A stretch of 64,000 nucleotides of DNA from Hofstenia miamia. Its lineage: Eukaryota > Xenacoelomorpha > Acoela. The position numbers and the translations under genes were made by a program. The stretch spans positions 775,266-839,265 of the forward strand of contig SCFE01000030.1 of assembly GCA_004352715.1 (NCBI GenBank), in the 5' to 3' direction. Below are positions 9,898 to 19,388 of this stretch, piece by piece. Each line of letters starts with the position of its first letter. The stretch's first letter is position 1. The notes below the pieces were generated by a model, which saw nothing but the letters and a program-made list of their open reading frames with translations, was not told the origin of the DNA and made no database searches.

Positions 9898-9903
9898 TTA
9901 ATC

Positions 9904-9950
9904 AGCTCTTTTCAAAGCTATTCTCCTTTTAATCGGCTCTTTTCAGAGCC
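9904..9950 (+). other. two histone-type stem-loops at Merlin 1 right arm
   Basis: AGCTCT-TTTC-AAAGCT (9904-9919; one stem mismatch) and GGCTCT-TTTC-AGAGCC with a following ACCCATTTATTC (9935-9950). The second matches the canonical animal histone element base for base including the ACCCA tail. Before the piggyBac insertion these two followed the hairpin at 9279-9294 in tandem. Confidence 0.8.
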
Positions 9951-10166
9951 ACCCATTTATTCAAAACTATTATTAATTCATATATAAAATTATTTAATTA
10001 AAAAGGTGTTTATTTAAAATTGTCAATTATTTGCTATCAATCATTTAACATTCCTGTTTGCAATGCATTAAATAACTACGATTTCAAATGAATTGTCATA
10101 TATAACGCCGCCATCTTTTATTAATCACTATAGAAGTAGTCTATTCCGATATATCGCCATTTTAGC

Positions 10167-10329
10167 TAAATTTAAAATTAATTAATTAAATATTTATTAA
10201 CAAATTACAAAATAAAATTCTTTTTCACTTTTATCACTCGTTAGAATATCAACAAAGTAGTAAATTCGTATTTTTTCATTAAAAACGTGTAAAAATTAGT
10301 AAAAATTTCATTTTGGTTAAAATTCAATA
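10167..10329. other. short AT-rich spacer between two Merlin elements
   Basis: Nothing recognisable. Just to its right lies AAATATAC (10330-10337), the left duplication of Merlin 2. Confidence 0.5.
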
Positions 10330-10677
10330 AAATATACGGCGATATGGAAGAAGCACGGACCCTGAAAAAATAAAAAATAAAATTGTTTTCTTGTTCAGTT
10401 TTTTACGCTGATTTTAAATATATAATTTGTTTTGTGACTTTTTGCTTATTTACAAAAATAATAATTTAAATTATTTCATTATCTCCATAGCAACATATGA
10501 CGAAATAATTTAAATGGCGGCACATTTCCATGAAAGGCATTCAATAAGTATAACATTAATTTTTCACTTTTTAGGTGTTGTGAAAAATTTAGATTAAAAA
10601 ATAATTCGTAAAGCAAAATATCTAATGAAATTCTAAGTATGATAATTTAATAGGATTGTACACTATTAGGACACACT

Positions 10678-11561
10678 ATGGATAACTGGATAGGCATTAC
10701 ACTTTTTCAGTTAATGGAACTTGCTGGTAGTAGAGACTTAGCCTTACAGTTTTGTTTTAATAACAACCTTTTAGCGGGTAGAGCTCGTTGTTGGCGGTGC
10801 CATGTTGCGATGACTAGGATTTCAGATCCTTCATCTGGGGATGGGTGCATTTGGAGATGCAAGAGATGTCGCCNNNNNNNNNNNNNNNNNNNNNNNNNNN
10901 NNNNNNNNNNNNNNNNNNNNNNNNNNNNNNNNNNNNNNNNNNNNNNNNNNNNNNNNNNNNNNNNNNNNNNNNNNNNNNNNNNNNNNNNNNNNNNNNNNNN
11001 NNNNNNNNNNNNNNNNNNNNNNNNNNNNNNNNNNNNNNNNNNNNNNNNNNNNNNNNNNNNNNNNNNNNNNNNNNNNNNNNNNNNNNNNNNNNNNNNNNNN
11101 NNNNNNNNNNNNNNNNNNNNNNNNNNNNNNNNNNNNNNNNNNNNNNNNNNNNNNNNNNNNNNNNNNNNNNNNNNNNNNNNNNNNNNNNNNNNNNNNNNNN
11201 NNNNNNNNNNNNNNNNNNNNNNNNNNNNNNNNNNNNNNNNNNNNNNNNNNNNNNNNNNNNNNNNNNNNNNNNNNNNNNNNNNNNNNNNNNNNNNNNNNNN
11301 NNNNNNNNNNNNNNNNNNNNNNNNNNNNNNNNNNNNNNNNNNNNNNNNNNNNNNNNNNNNNNNNNNNNNNNNNNNNNNNNNNNNNNNNNNNNNNNNNNNN
11401 NNNNNNNNNNNNNNNNNNNNNNNNNNNNNNNNNNNNNNNNNNNNNNNNNNNNNNNNNNNNNNNNNNNNNNNNNNNNNNNNNNNNNNNNNNNNNNNNNNNN
11501 NNNNNNNNNNNACGCTTTCCACAATTTTCTTGAACATGTAGCCGTTTGCTACCCTGTGTAA
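10678..11561 (+). CDS. Merlin 2 transposase (ISXO2-like), interrupted by N gap
   Basis: The N-terminus (MDNWIGITLFQLMELAG...) carries a zinc ribbon, ARCWRCHVAM...WRCKRC, aligned with that of the Merlin 1 transposase (RRCGVCRRWM...LRCPRC). After the 638 N gap the last residues (NFLEHVAVCYPV) align with the Merlin 1 end (NFLQHTSLVYPL). The DDE catalytic domain must be in the gap. The start Met at 10678 is preceded by AT-rich leader. The stop at 11559-11561 is followed after 20 bases by two histone-type hairpins. Length without introns is about 290 residues, normal for Merlin. Since the gap length is approximate, the true frame across it cannot be confirmed. Confidence 0.75.
10874..11511. other. 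assembly gap (638 N)
   Basis: Unsequenced; should contain the Merlin 2 catalytic domain. Confidence 1.
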
Positions 11562-11581
11562 GGCTAATGTCCTGCTTAATC

Positions 11582-11628
11582 AGCCCTTTTCAGGGCTATT
11601 TTTTCCATTATCAGTCCTTTTCAGGACT
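11582..11628 (+). other. two tandem histone-type stem-loops after Merlin 2 transposase
   Basis: AATC-AGCCCT-TTTC-AGGGCT-ATT (11582-11597) and TATC-AGTCCT-TTTC-AGGACT-ACC (11613-11628). Both stems are perfect although two stem positions differ from the Merlin 1 hairpins and from each other; each change is matched on the opposite side. The loop is always TTTC. Confidence 0.8.
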
Positions 11629-12053
11629 ACCTTTTAATGTTTTAGGAGAAACTTATAAGTTTTTCTTTTAGCATTCAAAGGATGCTTTCGTATCTTCAAT
11701 TCGTTTTATTCATGTCGTGCATATTAGATTATAATATTATTATTAAGTTTAGGAGTGCATTGGAGAATGAACAACACTTCAGGTAAAGATTTGTTCCTTA
11801 AATCGAAAGCTTTGCAAATGAAAAATTAAACAATTATGCTAGATTTATTCGAGATATCTCATTAAATGTGCCGCCATTTAAATTATTTCGTCATAATGTT
11901 GCTATGGAGATGGTGAAATAATTATTTTTGTAAATAAGCAAAAAGTCACAAAACAAATTATATATTTGAAATCAGCGTAAAAAACTGAACAAGAAAACAA
12001 TTTTATTTTTTATTTTTTCAGGGTCCGTGCTTCTTCAATAATGCCAAATATAC

Positions 12054-12787
12054 CTTTAACATATATTACAATTTTCAAAATATCATTATAAAGATGGTAA
12101 ATTCGCTTTTCATGAAAAATTATGAAAACAAAAAAATATCTCTTGTGTTTACTTGAAAAATGGGTTAGCGGTATCATACGATATAATTGATACATAGCTT
12201 AATTAAATTACTACTAAGCAAGATGGAGAAAAATAATTTATATATGAAAATATTATTACGTATGAATAACCATAAGTTTGATTCAACGTACAAAGTGTAT
12301 TGAGTTTTAGAATATAAGAACAAATACATGTAACACTGATTTCTATTTTTATCTGTTAACAAACACTACTCGTTGGTGAAACAAAAAACAAAACGAATAA
12401 AAAAAATTCTTACCCTCAAAAACAATGCTGGTTCGAATTCAGTTTCACGCGGTTTTTTTCAAAATGTAAAATGAGAATTCGGATTATAAAAAAAATTTTT
12501 TAAAAACTTAATTTCCATTAAATTTTAAAATTTGATTTAAACAAAATAAAAATTTAGTAAATAAATATTTTATAACAATTTGACATTATTAGACCTAATG
12601 TATATGACCGAGTTCAACTCTTATTTGTAAGCCAAATAGTCCTGATGAGACTAGATTTTTTTTGCACGAGGAATATTACTATTTTTTCTCATCAATTGGA
12701 GATGTGTGTATATCAAACATTTAATTATAAAATGTAATTATATTCATTCACTCATAAGTTTTCTAGCTGTGTGGTTTTACCCCTTTT
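12054..12787. other. no recognisable gene
   Basis: AT-rich with short closed frames. A B-box-like GGTTCGAATTC at about 12431 has no partner A-box. Confidence 0.5.
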
Positions 12788-12800
12788 TTGTTCGGAGTCA

Positions 12801-12948
12801 TGAAGAGTCATAACGTGTTATTCGAAGTACGAGGGACCGCATACAATATTATTTATTATATCAAGGAGGTGTTGATTTTAATCGATGAAAAACTCTACAT
12901 TCTAACATTGCGCATCATTCCCATGCCATATACAAAAAGCTTTTTTTT
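12801..12948 (+). CDS. unknown ORF, 5' part only (runs into gap)
   Basis: Starting MKSHNVLFEVRGTAYNIIYY, open for about 50 residues until the gap at 12949. ATTATAAAATG lies about 70 bases upstream and could be a TATA element. Position, upstream of the second copy of the 145-aa ORF, suggests another small element gene, but there is no recognisable motif and chance cannot be excluded. Confidence 0.3.
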
Positions 12949-13948
12949 NNNNNNNNNNNNNNNNNNNNNNNNNNNNNNNNNNNNNNNNNNNNNNNNNNNN
13001 NNNNNNNNNNNNNNNNNNNNNNNNNNNNNNNNNNNNNNNNNNNNNNNNNNNNNNNNNNNNNNNNNNNNNNNNNNNNNNNNNNNNNNNNNNNNNNNNNNNN
13101 NNNNNNNNNNNNNNNNNNNNNNNNNNNNNNNNNNNNNNNNNNNNNNNNNNNNNNNNNNNNNNNNNNNNNNNNNNNNNNNNNNNNNNNNNNNNNNNNNNNN
13201 NNNNNNNNNNNNNNNNNNNNNNNNNNNNNNNNNNNNNNNNNNNNNNNNNNNNNNNNNNNNNNNNNNNNNNNNNNNNNNNNNNNNNNNNNNNNNNNNNNNN
13301 NNNNNNNNNNNNNNNNNNNNNNNNNNNNNNNNNNNNNNNNNNNNNNNNNNNNNNNNNNNNNNNNNNNNNNNNNNNNNNNNNNNNNNNNNNNNNNNNNNNN
13401 NNNNNNNNNNNNNNNNNNNNNNNNNNNNNNNNNNNNNNNNNNNNNNNNNNNNNNNNNNNNNNNNNNNNNNNNNNNNNNNNNNNNNNNNNNNNNNNNNNNN
13501 NNNNNNNNNNNNNNNNNNNNNNNNNNNNNNNNNNNNNNNNNNNNNNNNNNNNNNNNNNNNNNNNNNNNNNNNNNNNNNNNNNNNNNNNNNNNNNNNNNNN
13601 NNNNNNNNNNNNNNNNNNNNNNNNNNNNNNNNNNNNNNNNNNNNNNNNNNNNNNNNNNNNNNNNNNNNNNNNNNNNNNNNNNNNNNNNNNNNNNNNNNNN
13701 NNNNNNNNNNNNNNNNNNNNNNNNNNNNNNNNNNNNNNNNNNNNNNNNNNNNNNNNNNNNNNNNNNNNNNNNNNNNNNNNNNNNNNNNNNNNNNNNNNNN
13801 NNNNNNNNNNNNNNNNNNNNNNNNNNNNNNNNNNNNNNNNNNNNNNNNNNNNNNNNNNNNNNNNNNNNNNNNNNNNNNNNNNNNNNNNNNNNNNNNNNNN
13901 NNNNNNNNNNNNNNNNNNNNNNNNNNNNNNNNNNNNNNNNNNNNNNNN
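12949..13948. other. assembly gap (1000 N)
   Basis: Round-number scaffold gap; real length unknown. Should contain the 5' part of the second 145-aa ORF. Confidence 1.
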
Positions 13949-14071
13949 GACGGCTTTCTAATAGACTCTGCAATTTCGCAAATTTTTACAATGTTAGAGG
14001 ATAAAGACAAATGTGTAACACTTTCTCTGAACCACGGTCATTATTTAGAATTGTATATAGTTGATAAATAA
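13949..14071 (+). CDS. second copy of the 145-aa unknown protein, C-terminal 40 aa
   Basis: After the gap the frame DGFLIDSAISQIFTMLEDKD...LELYIVDK is almost identical to the end of the ORF at 6058-6495 (one or two residue changes, e.g. LNHGH for LKHGH). The same overlap of stop codon and AATAAA is kept. The rest of the gene is in the gap. Confidence 0.75.
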   Translation, partial: DGFLIDSAISQIFTMLEDKDKCVTLSLNHGHYLELYIVDK

Positions 14072-14530
14072 AATTTATTTTGTTGAGTGTTTATCTTTTT
14101 CATACATACATGTATATGCCTACATCTAATTAAATAACAAAGTACAAGAAAATACTAACATATAGATATTCATCTCAACATGGGGATATAATTAATTAAA
14201 CTCGAACCCGTTGAACATAAATATTAACTTGTAAATAAATGTATATAGTTATTTTATATTCTTATAGCGATATGTACTAGTATTTACATGATATAATTAA
14301 TTAAACACGAGTGTTGTTGAACATAAATAAACACATATCTTAAATACTTTGTCTAAAATTATCGTAGTTAGCGGATAAATTAGTTGATTAAATCAAGCTA
14401 AAACAATATCAAATATGTATAACTAATCAGTTTTAAATACTTTTTTGTCTAAATTAGCACGTGTTAACAGCTAAAACTTGTTATTAAAACATTGTCAAAT
14501 CATATAACATATACATATCTCATATATTCA
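14072..14530 (+). repeat. duplicated spacer (pair with 6496-6950)
   Basis: Nearly identical to the spacer after the first 145-aa ORF, with scattered single-base differences. Confidence 0.85.
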
Positions 14531-14659
14531 TTTGCCTAAAAAATATTATGGGTGGAACCATGTGACATATTACATTAGCGCCAACTAGTGGAATTTAAGA
14601 AGCATTTTTACTGAAAAATTATTGGGTTAGAGTTCTGAGATCTTCTAACTTTTACACGC

Positions 14660-14766
14660 TTTTAATTTTCATTGGTCAACCAATTTTTCAGGGTATAAGA
14701 CAATGAAAAAATGAAAAAATTTATCATTAGATCTTTTTAAAAAATATAGATCATATCTGTAAAATA
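14660..14766 (+). promoter_or_regulatory. TATA/initiator promoter of RYG gene B
   Basis: ATTGGTCAACCAAT, TTTTTCAGGGTATAAGAC (TATA at 14694-14699) and TTTATCATTAGATC (14722-14735) are arranged as upstream of RYG gene A; the leader to the ATG is longer here. Confidence 0.6.
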
Positions 14767-14989
14767 ATGGTTGATGTAGAGAGCTATTGCCGTGAGAAGT
14801 TGCTCAAAGCATTGGATGATGTTTGTGAAAATCCTCATGGGAAACGCATATCACCATATGATTTGCAGCCTGGTGAGTGGCGTGAGGTCAAAGATATGAT
14901 GGTAAGGGAGACACGATATGGGCACATGCTAAAGTGCAAATTAGATAAAAATGAATATTTTTATTTGCCGCATGCCTATTCCTGCTTAA
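14767..14989 (+). CDS. small RYG/YLP-signature protein B (5' 74 aa, runs into gap)
   Basis: Begins MVDVESYCREKLLKALDD and contains ETRYGHMLKCKLDKNEYFYLPHAY, matching gene A (TRYGESIRLDLDKNEFLYLPKRY) in order and spacing, with an unrelated N-terminus. It is cut by the 1000 N gap. Shares promoter blocks with gene A, and like it follows a copy of the 145-aa ORF. Function unknown; possible nucleic-acid-binding small fold by inference. Confidence 0.6.
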
Positions 14990-15989
14990 NNNNNNNNNNN
15001 NNNNNNNNNNNNNNNNNNNNNNNNNNNNNNNNNNNNNNNNNNNNNNNNNNNNNNNNNNNNNNNNNNNNNNNNNNNNNNNNNNNNNNNNNNNNNNNNNNNN
15101 NNNNNNNNNNNNNNNNNNNNNNNNNNNNNNNNNNNNNNNNNNNNNNNNNNNNNNNNNNNNNNNNNNNNNNNNNNNNNNNNNNNNNNNNNNNNNNNNNNNN
15201 NNNNNNNNNNNNNNNNNNNNNNNNNNNNNNNNNNNNNNNNNNNNNNNNNNNNNNNNNNNNNNNNNNNNNNNNNNNNNNNNNNNNNNNNNNNNNNNNNNNN
15301 NNNNNNNNNNNNNNNNNNNNNNNNNNNNNNNNNNNNNNNNNNNNNNNNNNNNNNNNNNNNNNNNNNNNNNNNNNNNNNNNNNNNNNNNNNNNNNNNNNNN
15401 NNNNNNNNNNNNNNNNNNNNNNNNNNNNNNNNNNNNNNNNNNNNNNNNNNNNNNNNNNNNNNNNNNNNNNNNNNNNNNNNNNNNNNNNNNNNNNNNNNNN
15501 NNNNNNNNNNNNNNNNNNNNNNNNNNNNNNNNNNNNNNNNNNNNNNNNNNNNNNNNNNNNNNNNNNNNNNNNNNNNNNNNNNNNNNNNNNNNNNNNNNNN
15601 NNNNNNNNNNNNNNNNNNNNNNNNNNNNNNNNNNNNNNNNNNNNNNNNNNNNNNNNNNNNNNNNNNNNNNNNNNNNNNNNNNNNNNNNNNNNNNNNNNNN
15701 NNNNNNNNNNNNNNNNNNNNNNNNNNNNNNNNNNNNNNNNNNNNNNNNNNNNNNNNNNNNNNNNNNNNNNNNNNNNNNNNNNNNNNNNNNNNNNNNNNNN
15801 NNNNNNNNNNNNNNNNNNNNNNNNNNNNNNNNNNNNNNNNNNNNNNNNNNNNNNNNNNNNNNNNNNNNNNNNNNNNNNNNNNNNNNNNNNNNNNNNNNNN
15901 NNNNNNNNNNNNNNNNNNNNNNNNNNNNNNNNNNNNNNNNNNNNNNNNNNNNNNNNNNNNNNNNNNNNNNNNNNNNNNNNNNNNNNNNN
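14990..15989. other. assembly gap (1000 N)
   Basis: Round-number scaffold gap between RYG gene B and the piggyBac relic. Confidence 1.
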
Positions 15990-17230
15990 TCAGCAACTAA
16001 AATGCGAGAGCCAATTGAATATTTTTATGACTACTATACATCTGAATTTATTACTTATGTTTGCAATCAATCTAATTTATACGCAGTGCAGGAGAATCCA
16101 AACTCGCCTCATCACGAAGATATTGGAGTGGTTTCAAGAATCTCCCAAATTGCATACACAATGTCTCGGCATGAATTTGATGGAATTGTAATGAAGCTTC
16201 ATTTTGTAGATAACAATTCTAAATATGATAGTTACGCAAAAATCTTAAGTCCAAACCAATAGTAACACACTTCAACAAGGTTTTCGCAACAGCCACCGAT
16301 GAACAAATTATCAAGATTAAGATAGTAGAATCCTAGAAAACCCAAAAAATGGGGATTCAAGATCTATCTTTTGACGTCGTCAGGTGGTATTATTCATAAA
16401 TGTGAATTCTATACTGGAGAAAAAGATTAATCTACAGAAAGTGTTGGTGTTCTGGAGATATAGTGATACGAATGGCAGAGATTCTTCCAAAGAATCAAAA
16501 TATAAACTGTTTTTTTGTTCTCATCCATACCACTCATTCAGGCACACCATAGTCAAGGGATACGTTCTTTAACAATAGTTAGACTTGCTAAAAATCCTGG
16601 ACTTTCATTTCCAACTGATTCCGCCATGAAAAAAGACAGTGGTAGAGGAGCACTTGTAGAAAAATCTGCAACACTTCAAAATAGTACCAATGAGATTTCT
16701 GTTGTCAAATGGCTAGATAGTCGCGGCGTTTATCTACTTAGTGATTTTGTTTGAAGTTATCCGCGCCCAGACGCAATTAAACCCTACAACACACTTGTGG
16801 GTGGAATTGATGCTTTTGATTCCTACATTTCCAAAATTACCAAAATCAAGTCAACAAAAAATTATATTTGAAAATCTTTTTTCATTTTTCAGACATTGCC
16901 GTTGTGAGCTCGTGGTTGATGTAGAAGAAATTGTGCTGATTGCGGTTTTGCAAAAATCGAAAATGCTTTGTTTGTGTGATTTTAAATCTATTATAGTTGA
17001 AAGTCTGTGCCGTAAAACTAAAATTGCTGTAAAACGTAGAAACTCAAGACTGGAAGAGGAAATTAAAGCTAAAACCGAATGTGGTCCAACTGCTGTAATA
17101 CCTTGCGCAGATGTTAGAAGAGACGAAGTTGACCATTTGCCAATTACAAACGATCCAGGATGTAAAAGTCAAATATAAACTTTTTGCATAAAGTGCAAAC
17201 TGTTTGTGTATGTCAGAGCGATCATGCTCG
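15990..17230 (+). pseudogene. piggyBac transposase relic
   Basis: Degenerate piggyBac (DDE_Tnp_1_7 type) transposase in several frames: REPIEYFYDYYTSEF, TMSRHEFDGIVMKLHFVDN (16150-16220), ATDEQIIKIKI (about 16300), ISVVKWLDSRGVYLLSDFV (about 16695-16755), PRPDAIKPYNTLVGGID (about 16765-16815) and a C-terminal cysteine-rich remnant around 17160-17225. In the active family these blocks flank the catalytic Asp residues. Numerous stops and frameshifts show it is dead. The part 15990-16580 is repeated in the palindrome at 27351-29555, which also supplies the acidic N-terminal region. Confidence 0.85.
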
Positions 17231-17490
17231 TGTGATTTTCATGCTCATTAAATTTGATTCTTTTGGATTTTTTTTATTTAAAAGTAAATACATGCATACA
17301 AATAATTAGTGACAAATTTGTATCAATCAATACGCAAACTACAACTAAAACAATCAATGGTATTTTCACAAAACCGTTTCGCACAAATGCCGAAAGTATC
17401 TTTAAACATACAAAGTTAATTCGTACCTATAAATATATTTTTTGTCGTTTTTAAAAAAAACCAAAATCACAATTAATTCGTCAGTGTTTC
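17231..17490. other. AT-rich flank of the piggyBac relic
   Basis: No gene. From about 17456 onward the sequence is repeated in inverse at 26865-27349. Confidence 0.5.
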
Positions 17491-17715
17491 TTAACACTAG
17501 AAAGACTAAGTGTGTCAAAATTGACCCAGATTAGAATTTTGTTTACTTGTGTATGCATTCATTTAAAAACAACAGCAGGTATATGCACTACCAAATAAAC
17601 TGATAATCCATTTGAATTTGCATGTATAATTTTTTTTTCATTTTTTACATAATGTTCTGCTTTGAAATGCTGCATGAGAAAGAATCACAAGGAGCAACCG
17701 TCTTTCTAGCGTTAA
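17491..17715. mobile_element. piggyBac-type MITE
   Basis: TTAA-CACTAGAAAGAC at 17491 and GTCTTTCTAGCG-TTAA ending 17715 form a 12 bp TIR with one mismatch inside TTAA duplications; internal 190 bp is non-coding. The CACTAGAAAG terminus is like that of known piggyBac elements (CCCTAGAAAG). A second, inverted copy is at 27091-27315, within the larger inverted duplicate. Confidence 0.8.
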
Positions 17716-17941
17716 AACAATAAATTATTTTATTACTTCCGTGATATGTTGGGAAATTTAGGCTAACAGATAGCACCTGACTGGAATATAATAACGCACC
17801 AGCTGAAAAGTGAAAATCTTTTTTTTTAGTTTAGGTAGAATGTAAAGGGTAGATATGGCCTCTTTGCATGTCTTATTAATGTGAGCTGAAGAGAAAAAAA
17901 CTCATTTATAGTGAATGCAAGAATCTTGAGATGACTGACTG

Positions 17942-18941
17942 NNNNNNNNNNNNNNNNNNNNNNNNNNNNNNNNNNNNNNNNNNNNNNNNNNNNNNNNNNN
18001 NNNNNNNNNNNNNNNNNNNNNNNNNNNNNNNNNNNNNNNNNNNNNNNNNNNNNNNNNNNNNNNNNNNNNNNNNNNNNNNNNNNNNNNNNNNNNNNNNNNN
18101 NNNNNNNNNNNNNNNNNNNNNNNNNNNNNNNNNNNNNNNNNNNNNNNNNNNNNNNNNNNNNNNNNNNNNNNNNNNNNNNNNNNNNNNNNNNNNNNNNNNN
18201 NNNNNNNNNNNNNNNNNNNNNNNNNNNNNNNNNNNNNNNNNNNNNNNNNNNNNNNNNNNNNNNNNNNNNNNNNNNNNNNNNNNNNNNNNNNNNNNNNNNN
18301 NNNNNNNNNNNNNNNNNNNNNNNNNNNNNNNNNNNNNNNNNNNNNNNNNNNNNNNNNNNNNNNNNNNNNNNNNNNNNNNNNNNNNNNNNNNNNNNNNNNN
18401 NNNNNNNNNNNNNNNNNNNNNNNNNNNNNNNNNNNNNNNNNNNNNNNNNNNNNNNNNNNNNNNNNNNNNNNNNNNNNNNNNNNNNNNNNNNNNNNNNNNN
18501 NNNNNNNNNNNNNNNNNNNNNNNNNNNNNNNNNNNNNNNNNNNNNNNNNNNNNNNNNNNNNNNNNNNNNNNNNNNNNNNNNNNNNNNNNNNNNNNNNNNN
18601 NNNNNNNNNNNNNNNNNNNNNNNNNNNNNNNNNNNNNNNNNNNNNNNNNNNNNNNNNNNNNNNNNNNNNNNNNNNNNNNNNNNNNNNNNNNNNNNNNNNN
18701 NNNNNNNNNNNNNNNNNNNNNNNNNNNNNNNNNNNNNNNNNNNNNNNNNNNNNNNNNNNNNNNNNNNNNNNNNNNNNNNNNNNNNNNNNNNNNNNNNNNN
18801 NNNNNNNNNNNNNNNNNNNNNNNNNNNNNNNNNNNNNNNNNNNNNNNNNNNNNNNNNNNNNNNNNNNNNNNNNNNNNNNNNNNNNNNNNNNNNNNNNNNN
18901 NNNNNNNNNNNNNNNNNNNNNNNNNNNNNNNNNNNNNNNNN
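17942..18941. other. assembly gap (1000 N)
   Basis: Round-number scaffold gap. Confidence 1.
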
Positions 18942-19388
18942 AAACACAGTACATGTACCTTGAATTCGTTCTTCTTTAAGAGAGATACATCGAGTCTAAA
19001 AACCAGATCTATTATTCGAGGATGTTATGATGTACCCTATCCTAAAACACTGAAGGTTAAACATTCACTTAAATATAGAGGGGCTATCCTCTTGAACATT
19101 TTGGTATCTAATGGTATTACCATTGAATCACAGGGGTCACCCAGAGATAAAGTATACAGAAAAGCACTCAATTTATCCCTTAAAATGGTAAAAGAAAAGA
19201 ATCTAGTAGGGTTAGTATTTGGTTGAAATTTTAAATACTCTGCCAAACTATTGTATTTTGGGCTCTCCTAGAATAGGAAGAGACGTCCTCTTTGAGGGTC
19301 CCTTCTGGTGCGATTTAAGTTCTCTGCTACAATCTTTTATTCACTACTAAGCAACAGATAAATAAATTCTTTCTTTCTTTCTTTCTTT
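18942..19388 (+). pseudogene. LINE 3' end with (TTTC)n tail
   Basis: The frame RDTSSLKTRSIIRG...YPKTLKVKHSLKYRG resembles the C-terminus of CR1/L2/Jockey-type LINE polymerases (conserved 'K-hydrophobic-Y-R-G' then a block before the stop). A non-coding 3' UTR follows the stop at 19224 and ends in CTTTCTTTCTTTCTTT at about 19365-19388, a typical LINE microsatellite tail. It is inserted into the frame that continues at 19386. Confidence 0.75.

Larger units (their letters stand above)
7615..10158 (+). mobile_element. Merlin (IS1595/ISXO2-like) DNA transposon 1
   Basis: The ends read GGCGATATATC at 7615 and GATATATCGCC at 10158, flanked by the perfect 8 bp duplication ATTTTAGC (7607-7614 and 10159-10166). 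Merlin elements are known for GG-starting TIRs and 8-9 bp duplications. Long inverted arms include three histone-type stem-loops on each side. A block of about 130 bp interrupts the left arm near 7640-7770 and a piggyBac derivative interrupts the right arm (9308-9897). The left arm even contains the inverted last codons of the transposase (about 8040-8070), so it arose by inverted duplication of the right end. The transposase is partly hidden in a 415 N gap. Confidence 0.85.
10338..12045 (+). mobile_element. Merlin (ISXO2-like) DNA transposon 2
   Basis: Ends GGCGATATGGAAGAAGC at 10338 and, inverted, GGCATTATTGAAGAAGC ending at 12045, flanked by the perfect 8 bp duplication AAATATAC (10330-10337 and 12046-12053). 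TIRs are about 185-195 bp and highly similar. It carries one transposase gene followed by two histone-type stem-loops. TIR sequence differs from Merlin 1 beyond the GGC start, so these are two subfamilies rather than copies of one. Confidence 0.88.

Noticed and set aside
7957-9950. Stem-loops read as bacterial rho-independent terminators, taking the ISXO2-like genes as bacterial contamination
   Set aside because: They are on the same contigs as animal LINE and piggyBac sequence, have eukaryotic Merlin-type 8 bp duplications, lack the terminal T-run, and match the histone hairpin exactly.
12425-12445. B-box-like GGTTCGAATTC as a tRNA gene
   Set aside because: No A-box, acceptor or anticodon stem around it.
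10678-19226. Long open frames spanning the N gaps
   Set aside because: The openness comes from runs of N; only the sequenced parts were judged.
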